Assembly (NCBI RefSeq): GCF_000971115.1
Contig: NZ_BBLV01000013.1
Coordinates: forward strand, 1-64,000
Origin: Demequina gelatinilytica
GTDB taxonomy: Bacteria > Actinomycetota > Actinomycetes > Actinomycetales > Demequinaceae
Direction: 5' to 3'
DNA: 64,000 nucleotides
The translations under genes were made by a program, and so were the position numbers. Under the pieces are notes generated by a model. That model was given only the letters and a program-made list of their open reading frames with translations. It made no database searches and was not told where the DNA came from. This document shows positions 18,616 to 28,831 of the stretch, one piece after another. The stretch's first letter is position 1. Each line of letters starts with the position of its first letter.

Positions 18616-18650
18616 CAGGCACCGTGGAACCCGCGCCCGGAGGCGCCCGG

Positions 18651-18656
18651 TACGCT
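18651..18656 (+). promoter_or_regulatory. Candidate -10 element (TACGCT) for dapB
   Basis: TACGCT (TANNNT) ends 6 bases before the dapB ATG, with no Shine-Dalgarno. A similar TACGCT precedes thyA. Confidence 0.42.
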
Positions 18657-18662
18657 CGACGC

Positions 18663-19406
18663 ATGATCTCCGTCGCCGTGCTGGGCGCCTCCGGGCGCAT
18701 GGGTTCCCATGTGGTCGAGGCGGTGAACGGAGCGGAGGATCTCGCGCTCGTCGCCGCGCTGGACCATGCTGACGACGTCGCCGAGGCGGGGCGCGCGGGG
18801 GCGCACGTCGCCGTCGACTTCACGGTGCCGAGCGCGACCGAGGCCAACGTCCACGCGCTCATCGACGCCGGCGTCCACGCGGTGGTGGGCACCACCGGGT
18901 GGACCGAGGAGGCGTTGCTGCGGGTCGACGAGCACCTCAAGGAGCGGCCCGAGCTCGGGGTGCTCATCGCCCCGAACTTCGCGCTCGGCGCGGTGCTCTC
19001 GATGCGTTTCGCCGCGGCGGCGGCCCGCTACTTCGAGTCGGTCGAGATCGTCGAGCTGCACCACCCGGACAAGGTCGACGCGCCGTCGGGGACCGCGCTC
19101 CACACCGCGGCAGGCATCGCCGCCGCGCGGGCGGCCGCCGGCATCGGCCCCTCGCCCGACGCCACCACTCACGATCCCGACGGCGCGCGCGGCGCCGTGG
19201 TCGACGGCGTCCACATCCACGCCGTCCGCCTGCGCGGCCTCGTCGCGCACGAGGAGATCCTGCTCGGCAACCCCGGCGAGCAGCTCACCATCCGCACGGA
19301 CAGCTTCGACCGCGTGAGCTTCATGCCCGGCGTGCTGCTGGGTGTCCGGGAGGTGGCGCGTCGCCCGGGCCTCACGGTGGGGCTCGACGGGTACCTGTCG
19401 CTGTGA
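18663..19406 (+). CDS. dapB: 4-hydroxy-tetrahydrodipicolinate reductase
   Basis: Second committed step of the diaminopimelate/lysine pathway, reducing the DapA product with NAD(P)H. The 247-residue protein has the dinucleotide motif VLGASGRMG at the N-terminus, GTTGWTEE, and the catalytic/substrate segment VEIVELHHPDKVDAPSGTA. DapA (27.9 kb) and DapF (45.9 kb) are also in the window but unlinked. The stop overlaps the next gene by four bases (GTGA). Confidence 0.95.
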   Translation: MISVAVLGASGRMGSHVVEAVNGAEDLALVAALDHADDVAEAGRAGAHVAVDFTVPSATEANVHALIDAGVHAVVGTTGWTEEALLRVDEHLKERPELGVLIAPNFALGAVLSMRFAAAAARYFESVEIVELHHPDKVDAPSGTALHTAAGIAAARAAAGIGPSPDATTHDPDGARGAVVDGVHIHAVRLRGLVAHEEILLGNPGEQLTIRTDSFDRVSFMPGVLLGVREVARRPGLTVGLDGYLSL

Positions 19407-19861
19407 GCGTGATGCGTCGGCCGGCCTTCATGGCGGCCATCGCGACCACGGTGCTCGCCGCGCTGCTGCTGGGCTTCGTGGTGAACATCGCCCTCGCGCT
19501 CCTGCAGTCCACCGGCGTGGTGGGCAAGCTGCTCGGGGTCCTGGTGCTCGTCATCCCTGCGATCGCGCTCTGGTACCTGGTCAACGAGTGGCGCCTCGGC
19601 ATCACGGTCCAGCGGATGGCCTCGCGCCTCGAGGCCGAGGACAGGCTCCCTCGCCATGACGGCGAGCGCTCGCCCGCCGGCCGGCTCACTGAGCAGGCGG
19701 CCCTCGACCTGTACGACGTCGCACGCCAGGGCGTGGAGCTCGCGCCCGAGGACTGGGCCGCATGGTTCCACCTCGCGTTCGCCTACGACGAGGTCAAGGA
19801 GAAGGCCGAGGCCCGCAAGGCGCTGCGGCACGCGGCGGAGCTGTTCCGCGCCCAACGCTGA
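19403..19861 (+). CDS. Small membrane protein of unknown function
   Basis: I do not recognise a named family. The 152-residue product has two hydrophobic segments (about residues 8-30 and 40-60). A cytoplasmic part follows with AALDLYDVARQGVELAPEDWAAWFHLAFAYDEVKEKAEARKAL split across two helices, which resembles a single TPR-like helical hairpin. The GTG start overlaps the dapB stop (GTGA); ATG 19412 is an alternative. It is probably cotranscribed with dapB. Confidence 0.7.
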   Translation: MSVMRRPAFMAAIATTVLAALLLGFVVNIALALLQSTGVVGKLLGVLVLVIPAIALWYLVNEWRLGITVQRMASRLEAEDRLPRHDGERSPAGRLTEQAALDLYDVARQGVELAPEDWAAWFHLAFAYDEVKEKAEARKALRHAAELFRAQR

Positions 19862-19975
19862 CAGCGGCAACGGAGCTCGATCCGACACGCCGCGCGCCGA
19901 CGCCTGGCAGGACGGTTTCCACGGCGTGGCGCTGCGAGATCCGTTGGCACTGTCGCGATGCGGCGGGGTGAGGCT

Positions 19976-20458
19976 TCACAGCCCCGCGCGGTACATGACC
20001 TCGACGAGGTCTCCGGCGGGCCCCTCGAGGGTGCGGCGAAGCCCGCCCTCGGCCAGGCCCGCGGACGTGAGGAACGCGACGCGCGCCTCATCTCCTTGCA
20101 GGGTCCAGGCCCGGACCTCCTCGCGCCCCTGCACCCGCAGCGTGTCGATGCACGCGGACAGCAGGCGCGAGGCGTGACCGGCGCGACGATGCTCGGGAGC
20201 GACCTCGAGGGCGATGATCTCGCTGGGCTGGAGAGCCGCGAAGCCCACCACGCGCGGGCCGTCGCACGCGACGAACACCTTGTGCTCGCGCGAGGGCGGC
20301 GACACGATGGCGGCGGCCCATCGCGCCCCGACCTCCTCGGCGGGCAGCGCGTCGACGGCGTCGCCCAGCCATCCCCGCCACGCGGCCAGCTGGATTGCGG
20401 CGATCGCCTCCTCGTCACCGGGGACGGCGGGGCGGGCGGAGACGTCTGCGTGGATCAT
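19976..20458 (-). CDS. GNAT family N-acetyltransferase (single domain)
   Basis: A 160-residue GNAT. The acetyl-CoA-binding motif is in LEVAPEHRRAGHASRLLSACID (the second strand-helix unit), preceded by VVGFAALQPSEIIAL. Substrate unknown. It is the last gene of a minus-strand operon, 19 bases after azlD. Start ATG at 20458 gives MIHADVSARPA; an upstream in-frame ATG at 20497 lies within the azlD 3' end and is less likely. Confidence 0.82.
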   Translation of the reverse strand: MIHADVSARPAVPGDEEAIAAIQLAAWRGWLGDAVDALPAEEVGARWAAAIVSPPSREHKVFVACDGPRVVGFAALQPSEIIALEVAPEHRRAGHASRLLSACIDTLRVQGREEVRAWTLQGDEARVAFLTSAGLAEGGLRRTLEGPAGDLVEVMYRAGL

Positions 20459-20477
20459 GCGGACCAGCGTAGGCGGC

Positions 20478-20801
20478 TCAGCCCCACCCCAGCGCACGCA
20501 GGCCGGCTGCGACCGCCGCCGCGACCGCCACCACCACGATGAACGGAGCGCGCCGCCACAGGAGCACGGCGGCGACCGCGATCGCGGCGAGCCGCGCGTC
20601 GACCACGAGCGTCCGTCCGCTCGCGAACGTCTGGACGCCGACCAGCGCCGAGAGGAGCGCGACGGTCACGAAGGCCGCGATGCGGTGGACGCGAGGGTTC
20701 TCGAGCCACGCCTCGGGGACGGCGTGGCCCGCGAGCTTGGTCGCCCACGACAGCAGGCCTGCCGCGACGATGGCGACCCACATCCATGCGTAGGCGCTCA
20801 C
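20478..20801 (-). CDS. azlD: AzlD-family branched-chain amino acid exporter subunit
   Basis: Small 107-residue membrane protein with about four hydrophobic segments (MWVAIVAAGLLSWATKLAGH at the start). It has the AzlD-typical sequence RIAAFVTVALLSALVGVQTF. With AzlC it forms a two-component LIV-E exporter, by analogy to Corynebacterium BrnFE. The GTG start overlaps the azlC stop by 4 bases. Confidence 0.85.
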   Translation of the reverse strand: MSAYAWMWVAIVAAGLLSWATKLAGHAVPEAWLENPRVHRIAAFVTVALLSALVGVQTFASGRTLVVDARLAAIAVAAVLLWRRAPFIVVVAVAAAVAAGLRALGWG

Positions 20802-21490
20802 TCCGGCACCTCCTCGGGCCGTGGATGGCCCCAGCCGGCGACGATCGCGACGGTGGCGGCTGCGAGCACGGGGAGCCCGGCGGGGACCACAGGGGTGAGC
20901 GCGAGGGCGAGCACGGACGAGGCGGCGGCCACGGCCTGTGCGCGACGATGCGCGAGGCGGGGCCACACGAGCGCGAGGAACGCCGCCGCGGCGGCCGCGT
21001 CGAGGCCCCAGTCCCGGGGATCGCCGATGCGCGATCCCAGCAGCGCACCGAGCAGCGTGATCGCGTTCCAGGCCACGAACACCCCGGCTCCCGTCCACCA
21101 GAACCCGGTCCGGCGCGCGTCGGGGTCCTCGGCCGGCTGGGCGAGGGCCACGGCGGTCGACTCGTCGATGGTGACCTGGGCGGCCGCCGCGCGGCGCCAC
21201 CCGTGCATCGGCCTCAGCACGGGCGCGAGCCCCACGCCGTAGAACCCGTTGCGCAGGCCCAGGAAGGTCGAGGTGGCCACTGCGGAGAACGGGTTGCCGC
21301 CCGCGCCGATCACCCCGATGAAGGCGAACTGGGACCCTCCGGAGAACACCAGGAGGGAGAGCGCGCACGTCTGCCACACGTCGAGCCCCGCCGCGACCGA
21401 GAGCGCGCCGAAGCTGAGGCCGTACGCCCCGGTGGCGAGCGACACCGACAGCGCCTGCTGCCGCGTCGCGTCGAGACGCCGGCGGGTCAC
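20798..21490 (-). CDS. azlC: AzlC-family branched-chain amino acid exporter subunit
   Basis: Large subunit of the predicted branched-chain amino acid or methionine exporter, 230 residues with multiple membrane segments. Family features are SFGALSVAAGLDVWQTCALSLLVFSGGSQFA (in two parts) and STFLGLRNGFYGVGLAPVL. The GTG start overlaps the stop of the upstream triple-GNAT gene, indicating coupled expression. Confidence 0.88.
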   Translation of the reverse strand: MTRRRLDATRQQALSVSLATGAYGLSFGALSVAAGLDVWQTCALSLLVFSGGSQFAFIGVIGAGGNPFSAVATSTFLGLRNGFYGVGLAPVLRPMHGWRRAAAAQVTIDESTAVALAQPAEDPDARRTGFWWTGAGVFVAWNAITLLGALLGSRIGDPRDWGLDAAAAAAFLALVWPRLAHRRAQAVAAASSVLALALTPVVPAGLPVLAAATVAIVAGWGHPRPEEVPE

Positions 21491-23250
21491 GGCGCCGTCG
21501 GGGCGTCGAGCGCCCATGCGAAGAGCGTCTCGCCTCCGCGCGGGCGCGCGCCGAGCGCGGCGAAGCCGCAGCGTTCCGCGACGGCGTTGGACCGTGCATT
21601 CTCCAGGTCGCACCAGATCTCTGCCCGCCTCGCGCCCGCGGCGAAGGCGGCCCGCGTGAGCGCGCGGACCGCCTCCGAAGCCAGGCCCTGGCCCTCGCGG
21701 TCGGCGGAGATCCAGTAGCCGATCTCGAGCGCGTCGGGTCCCACGCGGGTGTGCAGGCCGGCGCCGCCGATGAACGCGCCGGTGGCGCGGTCGACCACCG
21801 CGTAGCGGAACTGCTCGCCCGCATCGAAGGCGCGGCGGTACTCGGCCAGCTGCTCCTCGCGCTCTGCGAGGCTGAGCGGCTCGTGCTTCGCCCACGGGAT
21901 GAAGGGGCGCAGGTGGTCGAGGTTGTCGAGGATCGACGCGTGCATCCCCTCGAGGTCGCCGGGTTCGTAGCGACGCAGCACCAGCCGCTCGGTCTCGACG
22001 CGTGGCGGCACGTCCCACATCTCCCACGGGATCGGGGTGCCGTCCGCGTCCTCTAGGCGGGGGAACGGCGCCGTCGCGAGCGGCTCTCGGGCGAGCGTGC
22101 CCCGATCGGCGACCCAGCGCGCGGCCTCGTCGCCGTCGTCGGTGTCGCGTGTCAGCCCCGCGTCGGCGAATCCCAGCCGACGGGGGACGGCCGCGGAGCG
22201 GGTGTTGTCAGGCCGGTGGTAGATCTCGACGGTCTCGGCGCCGGCGTGGCTCAGCCCGACACGGGTGAGCGCGGCGACCGCCTCGGACATGAGCCCGCGG
22301 CCCTGGTGCTCGGCGGAGAGCCAGTAGCCGATCTCGAGGCCCGGGCGGTCGTCGAGCGGGTGCAGGCCGGCGCTGCCCAGGTACTCGCCGCTCTCGCGGT
22401 CGAAGAGCCCCATGAGGAAGTCCACGCCGGCCTCGTGGTGCGCGATGTTCTGGGCGAGCTTGGCGGCGCGCGCCTCGGGGCTCCTCGGCTCGTCCTCGGC
22501 CCAGGACAGGAACCGCACCAGGTGCTCACGGTTGGCCGCGATGACGCGCGAGACGTCGGGGGCGTCCTCGTTCCGGAAGCGGCGGACTACCAGGCGCTCG
22601 GTCTCGATGCGGGCGGGGACGCGCCACAGCGGCCAGGGGAGCGTCGCGCCCGCGGCGTCCGCGAGCCGGGGGAGGGGCGTGGAGGCCGCGGGCTCCCGCG
22701 TGAGCGTCGCGACGTCCGCGACCCACACCTCCATGGCCTCCTCGCCCTCGCGGGCCGTGACGCCCTCGAGCGTGAAGCCGCAGCGGCGCGCGACCGCGCT
22801 CGATCGCGCGTTGGCGGGCACCACGCGGATCTCGACGCGCGAGGCGCGTGCGTGAAGCAACCCGACCGCCATGAGCGCGATGGCGGCCTCGCTCGCGTAG
22901 CCGTGGCCCTCGGCATCCGCGCCGAGCCAGTACCCGATCTCACGCACGCTCGGGTCGTCGGTCGCGTGGAATCCGCACGTGCCCAGGAACGCGCCGGTGG
23001 CCCGGTCGAAGACGCCGAGGTAGGCGTTGCCGCCCGCGGCGATCCAGGCGAGGCACTGCTCGATCCACTCGCGGTGCTTCTCGATCGGGAGCGGCTCCTC
23101 CACGGCCCACGCCATCCACGGGCGCAGGTGCTCGGCATGGGCGACGAGCGATGCGTGGTACGCCGCGACGTCGTCCTCGCCCTCCAGCGGGCGCAGCACC
23201 AGCCGCTCGGTCTCGATGCGTGCCGGGATGCGCCAGGTCATGGCGTTCAT
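21487..23250 (-). CDS. Three tandem RimJ/RimL-type GNAT acetyltransferase domains in one protein
   Basis: A 587-residue protein built from three homologous GNAT units at about residues 8-185, 211-386 and 415-587. Each begins with a variant of PARIETERLVLRR, and each has the acetyl-CoA loop in a matching context: GYWLGADAEGHGYASEA, GYWLSAEHQGRGLMSEA, GYWISADREGQGLASEA. The linkers between units are also alike (LTREPAASTPLPRLADAAG and LAREPLATAPFPRLEDADG), which points to internal duplication of a whole unit. Substrates are unknown. Start ATG 23250 gives MNAMTWRIPA; ATG 23241 is an alternative. The gene sits between folA and azlC in a minus-strand operon. Confidence 0.9.
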   Translation of the reverse strand: MNAMTWRIPARIETERLVLRPLEGEDDVAAYHASLVAHAEHLRPWMAWAVEEPLPIEKHREWIEQCLAWIAAGGNAYLGVFDRATGAFLGTCGFHATDDPSVREIGYWLGADAEGHGYASEAAIALMAVGLLHARASRVEIRVVPANARSSAVARRCGFTLEGVTAREGEEAMEVWVADVATLTREPAASTPLPRLADAAGATLPWPLWRVPARIETERLVVRRFRNEDAPDVSRVIAANREHLVRFLSWAEDEPRSPEARAAKLAQNIAHHEAGVDFLMGLFDRESGEYLGSAGLHPLDDRPGLEIGYWLSAEHQGRGLMSEAVAALTRVGLSHAGAETVEIYHRPDNTRSAAVPRRLGFADAGLTRDTDDGDEAARWVADRGTLAREPLATAPFPRLEDADGTPIPWEMWDVPPRVETERLVLRRYEPGDLEGMHASILDNLDHLRPFIPWAKHEPLSLAEREEQLAEYRRAFDAGEQFRYAVVDRATGAFIGGAGLHTRVGPDALEIGYWISADREGQGLASEAVRALTRAAFAAGARRAEIWCDLENARSNAVAERCGFAALGARPRGGETLFAWALDAPTAP

Positions 23251-23296
23251 CCTGGCATCCCGCCGCGGGGCCAGGCGCCCCACAGGCGGCCCCTCG

Positions 23297-24621
<1,325 letters not shown>

Positions 24622-24628
24622 GGGCTCC

Positions 24629-24634
24629 AGCGTA
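24629..24634 (-). promoter_or_regulatory. Candidate -10 element (TACGCT) for thyA
   Basis: On the minus strand TACGCT ends 7 bases before the thyA GTG, with no Shine-Dalgarno. Likely leaderless. Confidence 0.4.
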
Positions 24635-24765
24635 CGCGCGGCGCCGGACGATGCTGCGGCGCCCGCGCCCGGCGAGCGGGGACGGGCGCCTGCAGCCTCC
24701 CGGTTGCGGCGGCCCCCGCACAGGACGAGCCTGAAGACGGGTCCCCGCTCACGCCGGAGGCTGCC

Positions 24766-26637
24766 ATGCGCCAGAACGACCCCATCCCCGCGATCGCGGA
24801 GGCGCACGCACGCCACCTCGCGACCCTTCCTTTCGAGGACGAGCGGGACTTCGAGGACGCCGACCGCGGCTTCCTCGGCACCCTCGCGGACCCCGTGATC
24901 CGCGACGCCGACGGCGCCGTGGTGTGGGATGCATCGTCCTACGGCTTCCTCGAGGGCCAGGCGCCCACCACGGTCCATCCGAGCCTGTGGCGGCAGTCGA
25001 CGCTCGCCGCGCGCCACGGGCTGTACGAGGTGGTGGAGGGCCTCTACCAGGTCCGCGGGCTCGACCTCTCGGTGATGTCGCTCATCGAGGGGGACACGGG
25101 CGTCATCGTGGTGGACCCGCTCATCAGCAAGGAGACGGCCGCGGCTGCGCTCGCGCTCTACCGCGAGCACCGGGGGGACCGGGCGGTGACGGGGATGGTC
25201 TACACGCACTCGCACCTCGACCACTTCGGCGGCGCGCTCGGCATCATCACCGCGGAGGAGGCGGCCGCGCGGCGGGTCCCGATCATCGCACCCGAGGGTC
25301 TCGTGGCCCACGCCGTCGCGGAGAACGTGTACGCCGGCACCGCGATGGCGAGGCGTGCGGGGTACATGTACGGCGCTGCGCTCGCGCGCGGGCCCCGCGG
25401 GCAGGTCGGCGCGGGCCTGGGCCAGACGACGTCGACGGGCCACCCCGGCATCATCCCTCCCACGCATGACGTCACGACCACCGGGCAGACGGTCACCGTC
25501 GACGGCGTCGAGCTCGAGTTCCAGATGGCGCCCGGCACCGAGGCGCCCGCGGAGCTCCACTTCCTGGTGCCGCGCTACGCCGCGCTGTGCATGGCGGAGA
25601 ACGTCACGCACAACCTCCACAACCTGCTGACGCTGCGCGGCGCGCTGGTGCGCGATCCCAACGTCTGGGCGAGCTATCTCACCGAGGCGATCCGGCTCTT
25701 CGGGGACCGTGCGGACGTGATGTTCGCGTCGCACCACTGGCCCACGTGGGGCCGTGACCGGCTGGTCGAGTACCTCGGCCTCCAGCGCGACCTCTACAAG
25801 TACCTGCACGATCAGACGCTGCGCATGCTCAACAAGGGCCTCACAGGAGCGGAGATCGCCGAGGAGATGACGGTGCCGCCCGCGCTCGAGAGGGTCTGGG
25901 GCACGCACGGCTACTACGGCTCCGTGTCGCACAACGTCAAGGCGATCTACCAGCGCTACCTGGGGTGGTTCGACGGCAACCCGGCACGGCTCTGGCCGCA
26001 TCCGCCGCAGGCGCTCGCAGAGCGCTATGTCGCCGCGATCGGCGGCGTCGACCGCGTGGTCGCGCTCGCGCGAGCGGCCTACGACGGCGGCGACCTCCGA
26101 TGGGCCGCCACCCTGCTCGACCACGCGGTGTTCGCCTCGCCGGACCATGCGGCGGCGCGCGAGCTCTACGCGGACACCCTCGAGCAGCTCGCCTACGGCT
26201 CCGAGAACGGCACGTGGCGCAGCTTCTACCTCTCCGGCGCGACCGAGCTGCGCGAGGGGTCGTTCGGCACGCCGGTGGCGACCGCCGCCCCGGACCTGGT
26301 CGCGCAGCTGAGCCCCGAGCAGATCTTCGACGCGATCGCGATCACGGTGGACGGGCCCCGGGCGTGGGACCTCGACCTCGCGATCGACGTGGTGCTCACC
26401 GACCTGGACCGCGCCTTCCATCTCACGCTGCGCCACGGCGTGATGGTCGCTGTCGAGGGCGGCGCGGCGGGCGACGCCGGTGTGACGCTCGCCCTGACCA
26501 AGCCCCGGCTGCTCGCGGTGCTCGCGGGCGACCTCGACTCGCCGGGGCTCGACATCACGGGTGACCCCGCCGTGCTCCCGCAGCTGCTCGGCGTGCTCGA
26601 TCCGGGCGATCCCGGCTTCGAGATCGTCGTGCCGTGA
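24766..26637 (+). CDS. Metallo-beta-lactamase-fold alkyl/aryl-sulfatase (SdsA-like)
   Basis: Predicted to hydrolyse primary alkyl sulfates such as SDS. The 623-residue protein has the zinc motif [10 protein letters not shown] near residues 146-155, a long N-terminal segment with QGLYEVxDGxYQVRG-like [39 protein letters not shown], and ASHHWPTWG. An alpha-helical dimerisation region and a C-terminal SCP2-like domain ([18 protein letters not shown]) follow. This is the SdsA1 architecture. Unlike Pseudomonas SdsA1 I see no signal peptide, so it may act in the cytoplasm. A good GGAGG lies 5 bases before the ATG. Confidence 0.9.
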   Translation: MRQNDPIPAIAEAHARHLATLPFEDERDFEDADRGFLGTLADPVIRDADGAVVWDASSYGFLEGQAPTTVHPSLWRQSTLAARHGLYEVVEGLYQVRGLDLSVMSLIEGDTGVIVVDPLISKETAAAALALYREHRGDRAVTGMVYTHSHLDHFGGALGIITAEEAAARRVPIIAPEGLVAHAVAENVYAGTAMARRAGYMYGAALARGPRGQVGAGLGQTTSTGHPGIIPPTHDVTTTGQTVTVDGVELEFQMAPGTEAPAELHFLVPRYAALCMAENVTHNLHNLLTLRGALVRDPNVWASYLTEAIRLFGDRADVMFASHHWPTWGRDRLVEYLGLQRDLYKYLHDQTLRMLNKGLTGAEIAEEMTVPPALERVWGTHGYYGSVSHNVKAIYQRYLGWFDGNPARLWPHPPQALAERYVAAIGGVDRVVALARAAYDGGDLRWAATLLDHAVFASPDHAAARELYADTLEQLAYGSENGTWRSFYLSGATELREGSFGTPVATAAPDLVAQLSPEQIFDAIAITVDGPRAWDLDLAIDVVLTDLDRAFHLTLRHGVMVAVEGGAAGDAGVTLALTKPRLLAVLAGDLDSPGLDITGDPAVLPQLLGVLDPGDPGFEIVVP

Positions 26638-26703
26638 GGCGGTGGTGGTGTCCCGCTCCGGTCGTGAGCCGGCGCCGCCTGCGCGGTGCGGGACGGGGCC
26701 TCA
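26635..26703. terminator. Bidirectional terminator-like hairpin between convergent genes
   Basis: Nested inverted repeats (TGAGGC at 26635-26640 with 26698-26703; GTCCCGC at 26650-26656 with 26688-26694) span the gap between the sulfatase gene and the convergent minus-strand gene. The outer arms overlap both stop codons. No T-run. Confidence 0.45.
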
Positions 26704-27270
26704 GCCCCAGACGGCCGTCTTGGAAGCGACCCGGAAGGCGCCGTCCTTCCATGTGAAGTCGACGCTCGTGTAGCCGTACTCGGAGCCGGGCACGGGCCAC
26801 TCGACGGTCAGCGTCTTGGTCTCGCTGTCGCGCAGCTCGATCTGGGTCCGACCGGCGGTGCCGGCGATCGCGCGCACCTCGGCGATGGTCGCGCCCTTCG
26901 CGAATGAGCGGTACTCCGCCTTGGTCATCTTGTCCGTGGTCTGCTTCGGGCCGTCGAGCCAGGCCGCGAGCTTGCCGTTGACGCGCCACACGCCGTTGAC
27001 CTTGACCAGATCCAGGTACACGAAGCCGAGCTCGGAGGTCGTGACCTGCCACGCGCGGATCTGGTGGGCGTAGCCGCCCTCCTTGTAGGTCTCGACCTGC
27101 GTGCCCTTCGAGTCGAAGCGGGCGATCGTCTTGTCGAAGGTCTGGCCGAGCGAGATGTGCGCGAACTCGTAGCGGTCGACCTTGGGTGTGTCGTCCGCGT
27201 TCGCGGCGGTGGCGCCCGTGAGCGCGATGACGACGCCGGCGATCGCGGCGACGGTGGACCTCAGCTTCAT
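26701..27270 (-). CDS. Secreted protein with BLIP/SmpA-like repeats
   Basis: A 189-residue precursor with a clear signal peptide (MKLRSTVAAIAGVVIALTGA, cleavage near ANA-DD). The mature part shows two similar units, FAHISLGQTFDKTIARFDSKG and YRSFAKGATIAEVRAIAGTAG, each followed by a beta-rich part. The second ends SVDFTWKDGAFRVASKTAVWG, reminiscent of beta-lactamase inhibitory protein and SmpA/BamE domains. The resemblance is by eye and the function unknown. Start ATG 27270 follows GGAGAGAG. Confidence 0.7.
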   Translation of the reverse strand: MKLRSTVAAIAGVVIALTGATAANADDTPKVDRYEFAHISLGQTFDKTIARFDSKGTQVETYKEGGYAHQIRAWQVTTSELGFVYLDLVKVNGVWRVNGKLAAWLDGPKQTTDKMTKAEYRSFAKGATIAEVRAIAGTAGRTQIELRDSETKTLTVEWPVPGSEYGYTSVDFTWKDGAFRVASKTAVWG

Positions 27271-27543
27271 GTGGTGGTGCTCTCTCCTGGTGGGGAGACC
27301 ATGCGGCCTCCGATGGGTGGGTACGGCTCCCATCGGGGGGTGAGGTTGCCGTCGGCCGCACACGCACGCGCGCCGAGCCGTGCGCTCAATCTAGCGGCGC
27401 CGGGCGCACTCCGATGCACGCGCCATGGGGCGAATCGGCACGACGTGCCGGCGAGCGTGCGGGCTGGGCGCCCGCGCGCATCGTCCCCGCCTGCGCGACA
27501 CTGGAGCGGGACCGGGCCGCGCGCCCGGGAAGGGAGGCCGCGC
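27271..27543. other. Divergent intergenic region with an inverted repeat
   Basis: These 273 bases lie between the divergent secreted-protein gene (minus) and the cupin gene (plus). They hold the Shine-Dalgarno of each gene and an 8-bp inverted repeat, CCGATGGG (27310-27317) with CCCATCGG (27329-27336), that could be an operator or leader hairpin for the minus-strand gene. One copy of the recurrent octamer is at 27478-27485. No gene is apparent. Confidence 0.4.
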
Positions 27544-27876
27544 ATGGATGTGGAGAACCTCGGGGCGGTCGCGGAGGACCAGCTCGAGCTCGCGCGGGTG
27601 GAGTCGAGCGGGCGCCACTCGGTCACCCTCATGGGGGACCGGGCCAGCGACCTGAGGCAGACGGTGATCGCGCTCGCGGCGGGCCATCGGCTCCACGACC
27701 ACGAGAGCCCGGGCGAGGCGACCCTCCAGGTCATCAGCGGCGAGCTGGAGCTCGGCAGCGCGTCCGGAGGTGTGACGCTCTCGCCGGGTGACTACCTGGT
27801 CCTCCCGCCCGAACGGCACGGCCTGCATGCGCTCGCGGACTCCGCGATGCTGCTCACGGTCGCGACGCGGGCCTGA
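27544..27876 (+). CDS. Cupin-domain protein
   Basis: A 110-residue single-domain cupin. The first motif includes AAGHRLHDHESPGEATLQVISGELEL in two parts, with His-x-His-like LHDHE and a Glu. The second is SPGDYLVLPPERHGLHAL. These could bind one metal ion. No specific reaction can be assigned. The ATG has a strong GGGAGG 8 bases upstream. dapA follows after 51 bases with its own promoter. Confidence 0.8.
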   Translation: MDVENLGAVAEDQLELARVESSGRHSVTLMGDRASDLRQTVIALAAGHRLHDHESPGEATLQVISGELELGSASGGVTLSPGDYLVLPPERHGLHALADSAMLLTVATRA

Positions 27877-27914
27877 CGGCGCCGAGGCGACCGCAGGTCA
27901 CCCGTCGCGCGCGG

Positions 27915-27920
27915 TAGGTT
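27915..27920 (+). promoter_or_regulatory. Candidate -10 element (TAGGTT) for dapA
   Basis: TAGGTT ends 7 bases before the dapA ATG, with no Shine-Dalgarno; likely leaderless. A TTG overlapping this box, in frame, is therefore unlikely to be the start. Confidence 0.42.
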
Positions 27921-27927
27921 GAGTGCC

Positions 27928-28821
27928 ATGACTTCCTCCACGCGCCCGTTCGGAACGGTGCTGACCGCGATGGTCACCCCGATGCACGAGGGAGGCGCGC
28001 TGGACCTCAAGGGCGCCCAGGAGCTCGCGAAGTTCCTGGTCGCGCACGGGTCCGACGGGCTCGTCCTGTCGGGCACCACCGGCGAGGCGCCGACCACGCA
28101 CGCGCCCGAGAAGGTCGACCTCCTCGTCGCCGTGCGCGAGGCGGTCGGACCCGACGTCACCATCCTCACGGGTGCCGGCTCCAACGACACCGCCCACGCG
28201 GTGCGCATGGCCGAGCAGGGCGAGGAGGCCGGCGCCGACGGCATCCTCGCGCTCACGCCGTACTACTCGAAGCCCACGCAGGCCGGCGTGGTCGCGCACT
28301 TCCGTGCGATCCTCGGCGCGACGGGCCTGCCGGCGATGCTCTACGACATCCCTGGCCGGACGGCACTCGCGATCTCCGACCAGAGCTACGACGAGCTCGC
28401 AGCACACCCCCGCGTGGTGGCCGTCAAGGACGCCACGGGCGGCGTCGAGGCGGCCAAGGAGCGGATCGCGCGCACCGGGCTCGCCTGGTACTCGGGCGAC
28501 GACCCGCTCACCCTCGACTTCCTCCGGGCAGGCGCCGTCGGCGTCGTGTCCGTCTCGTCCCACGTAGTGGGGCGGGAGATCGCGGCGATGATCGCCGCGC
28601 ATGAGGCAGGCGACACCGCGGAGGCCGAGCGCCTCCACGAGTCCCTGCTCCCGGTGCACGAGGCCGTCTTCTCCGGCCCCGGCGCCATCAACGCGAAGTC
28701 CGCGGTGCACTGGCTGGGCGTCGTCCCGAGCCGGGCGATGCGGCTTCCCTTGCTTCCCAACCCGCCGGCCGAGCACGACGCGCTGATCCTGCGCCTCGAG
28801 GCCGCCGGCATCCACCCCTGA
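27928..28821 (+). CDS. dapA: 4-hydroxy-tetrahydrodipicolinate synthase
   Basis: Condenses pyruvate with aspartate semialdehyde, the first committed step to diaminopimelate and lysine. The 297-residue protein has LVLSGTTGEAPT (substrate site), LTPYYSKPTQAGVV with the active-site Tyr near residue 112, and VVAVKDATGG with the Schiff-base Lys near residue 168. The dapA-rnj-ftsK order is conserved in actinobacteria; the stop is 10 bases before rnj. Confidence 0.95.
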   Translation: MTSSTRPFGTVLTAMVTPMHEGGALDLKGAQELAKFLVAHGSDGLVLSGTTGEAPTTHAPEKVDLLVAVREAVGPDVTILTGAGSNDTAHAVRMAEQGEEAGADGILALTPYYSKPTQAGVVAHFRAILGATGLPAMLYDIPGRTALAISDQSYDELAAHPRVVAVKDATGGVEAAKERIARTGLAWYSGDDPLTLDFLRAGAVGVVSVSSHVVGREIAAMIAAHEAGDTAEAERLHESLLPVHEAVFSGPGAINAKSAVHWLGVVPSRAMRLPLLPNPPAEHDALILRLEAAGIHP

Positions 28822-28831
28822 CGGAGACCGC

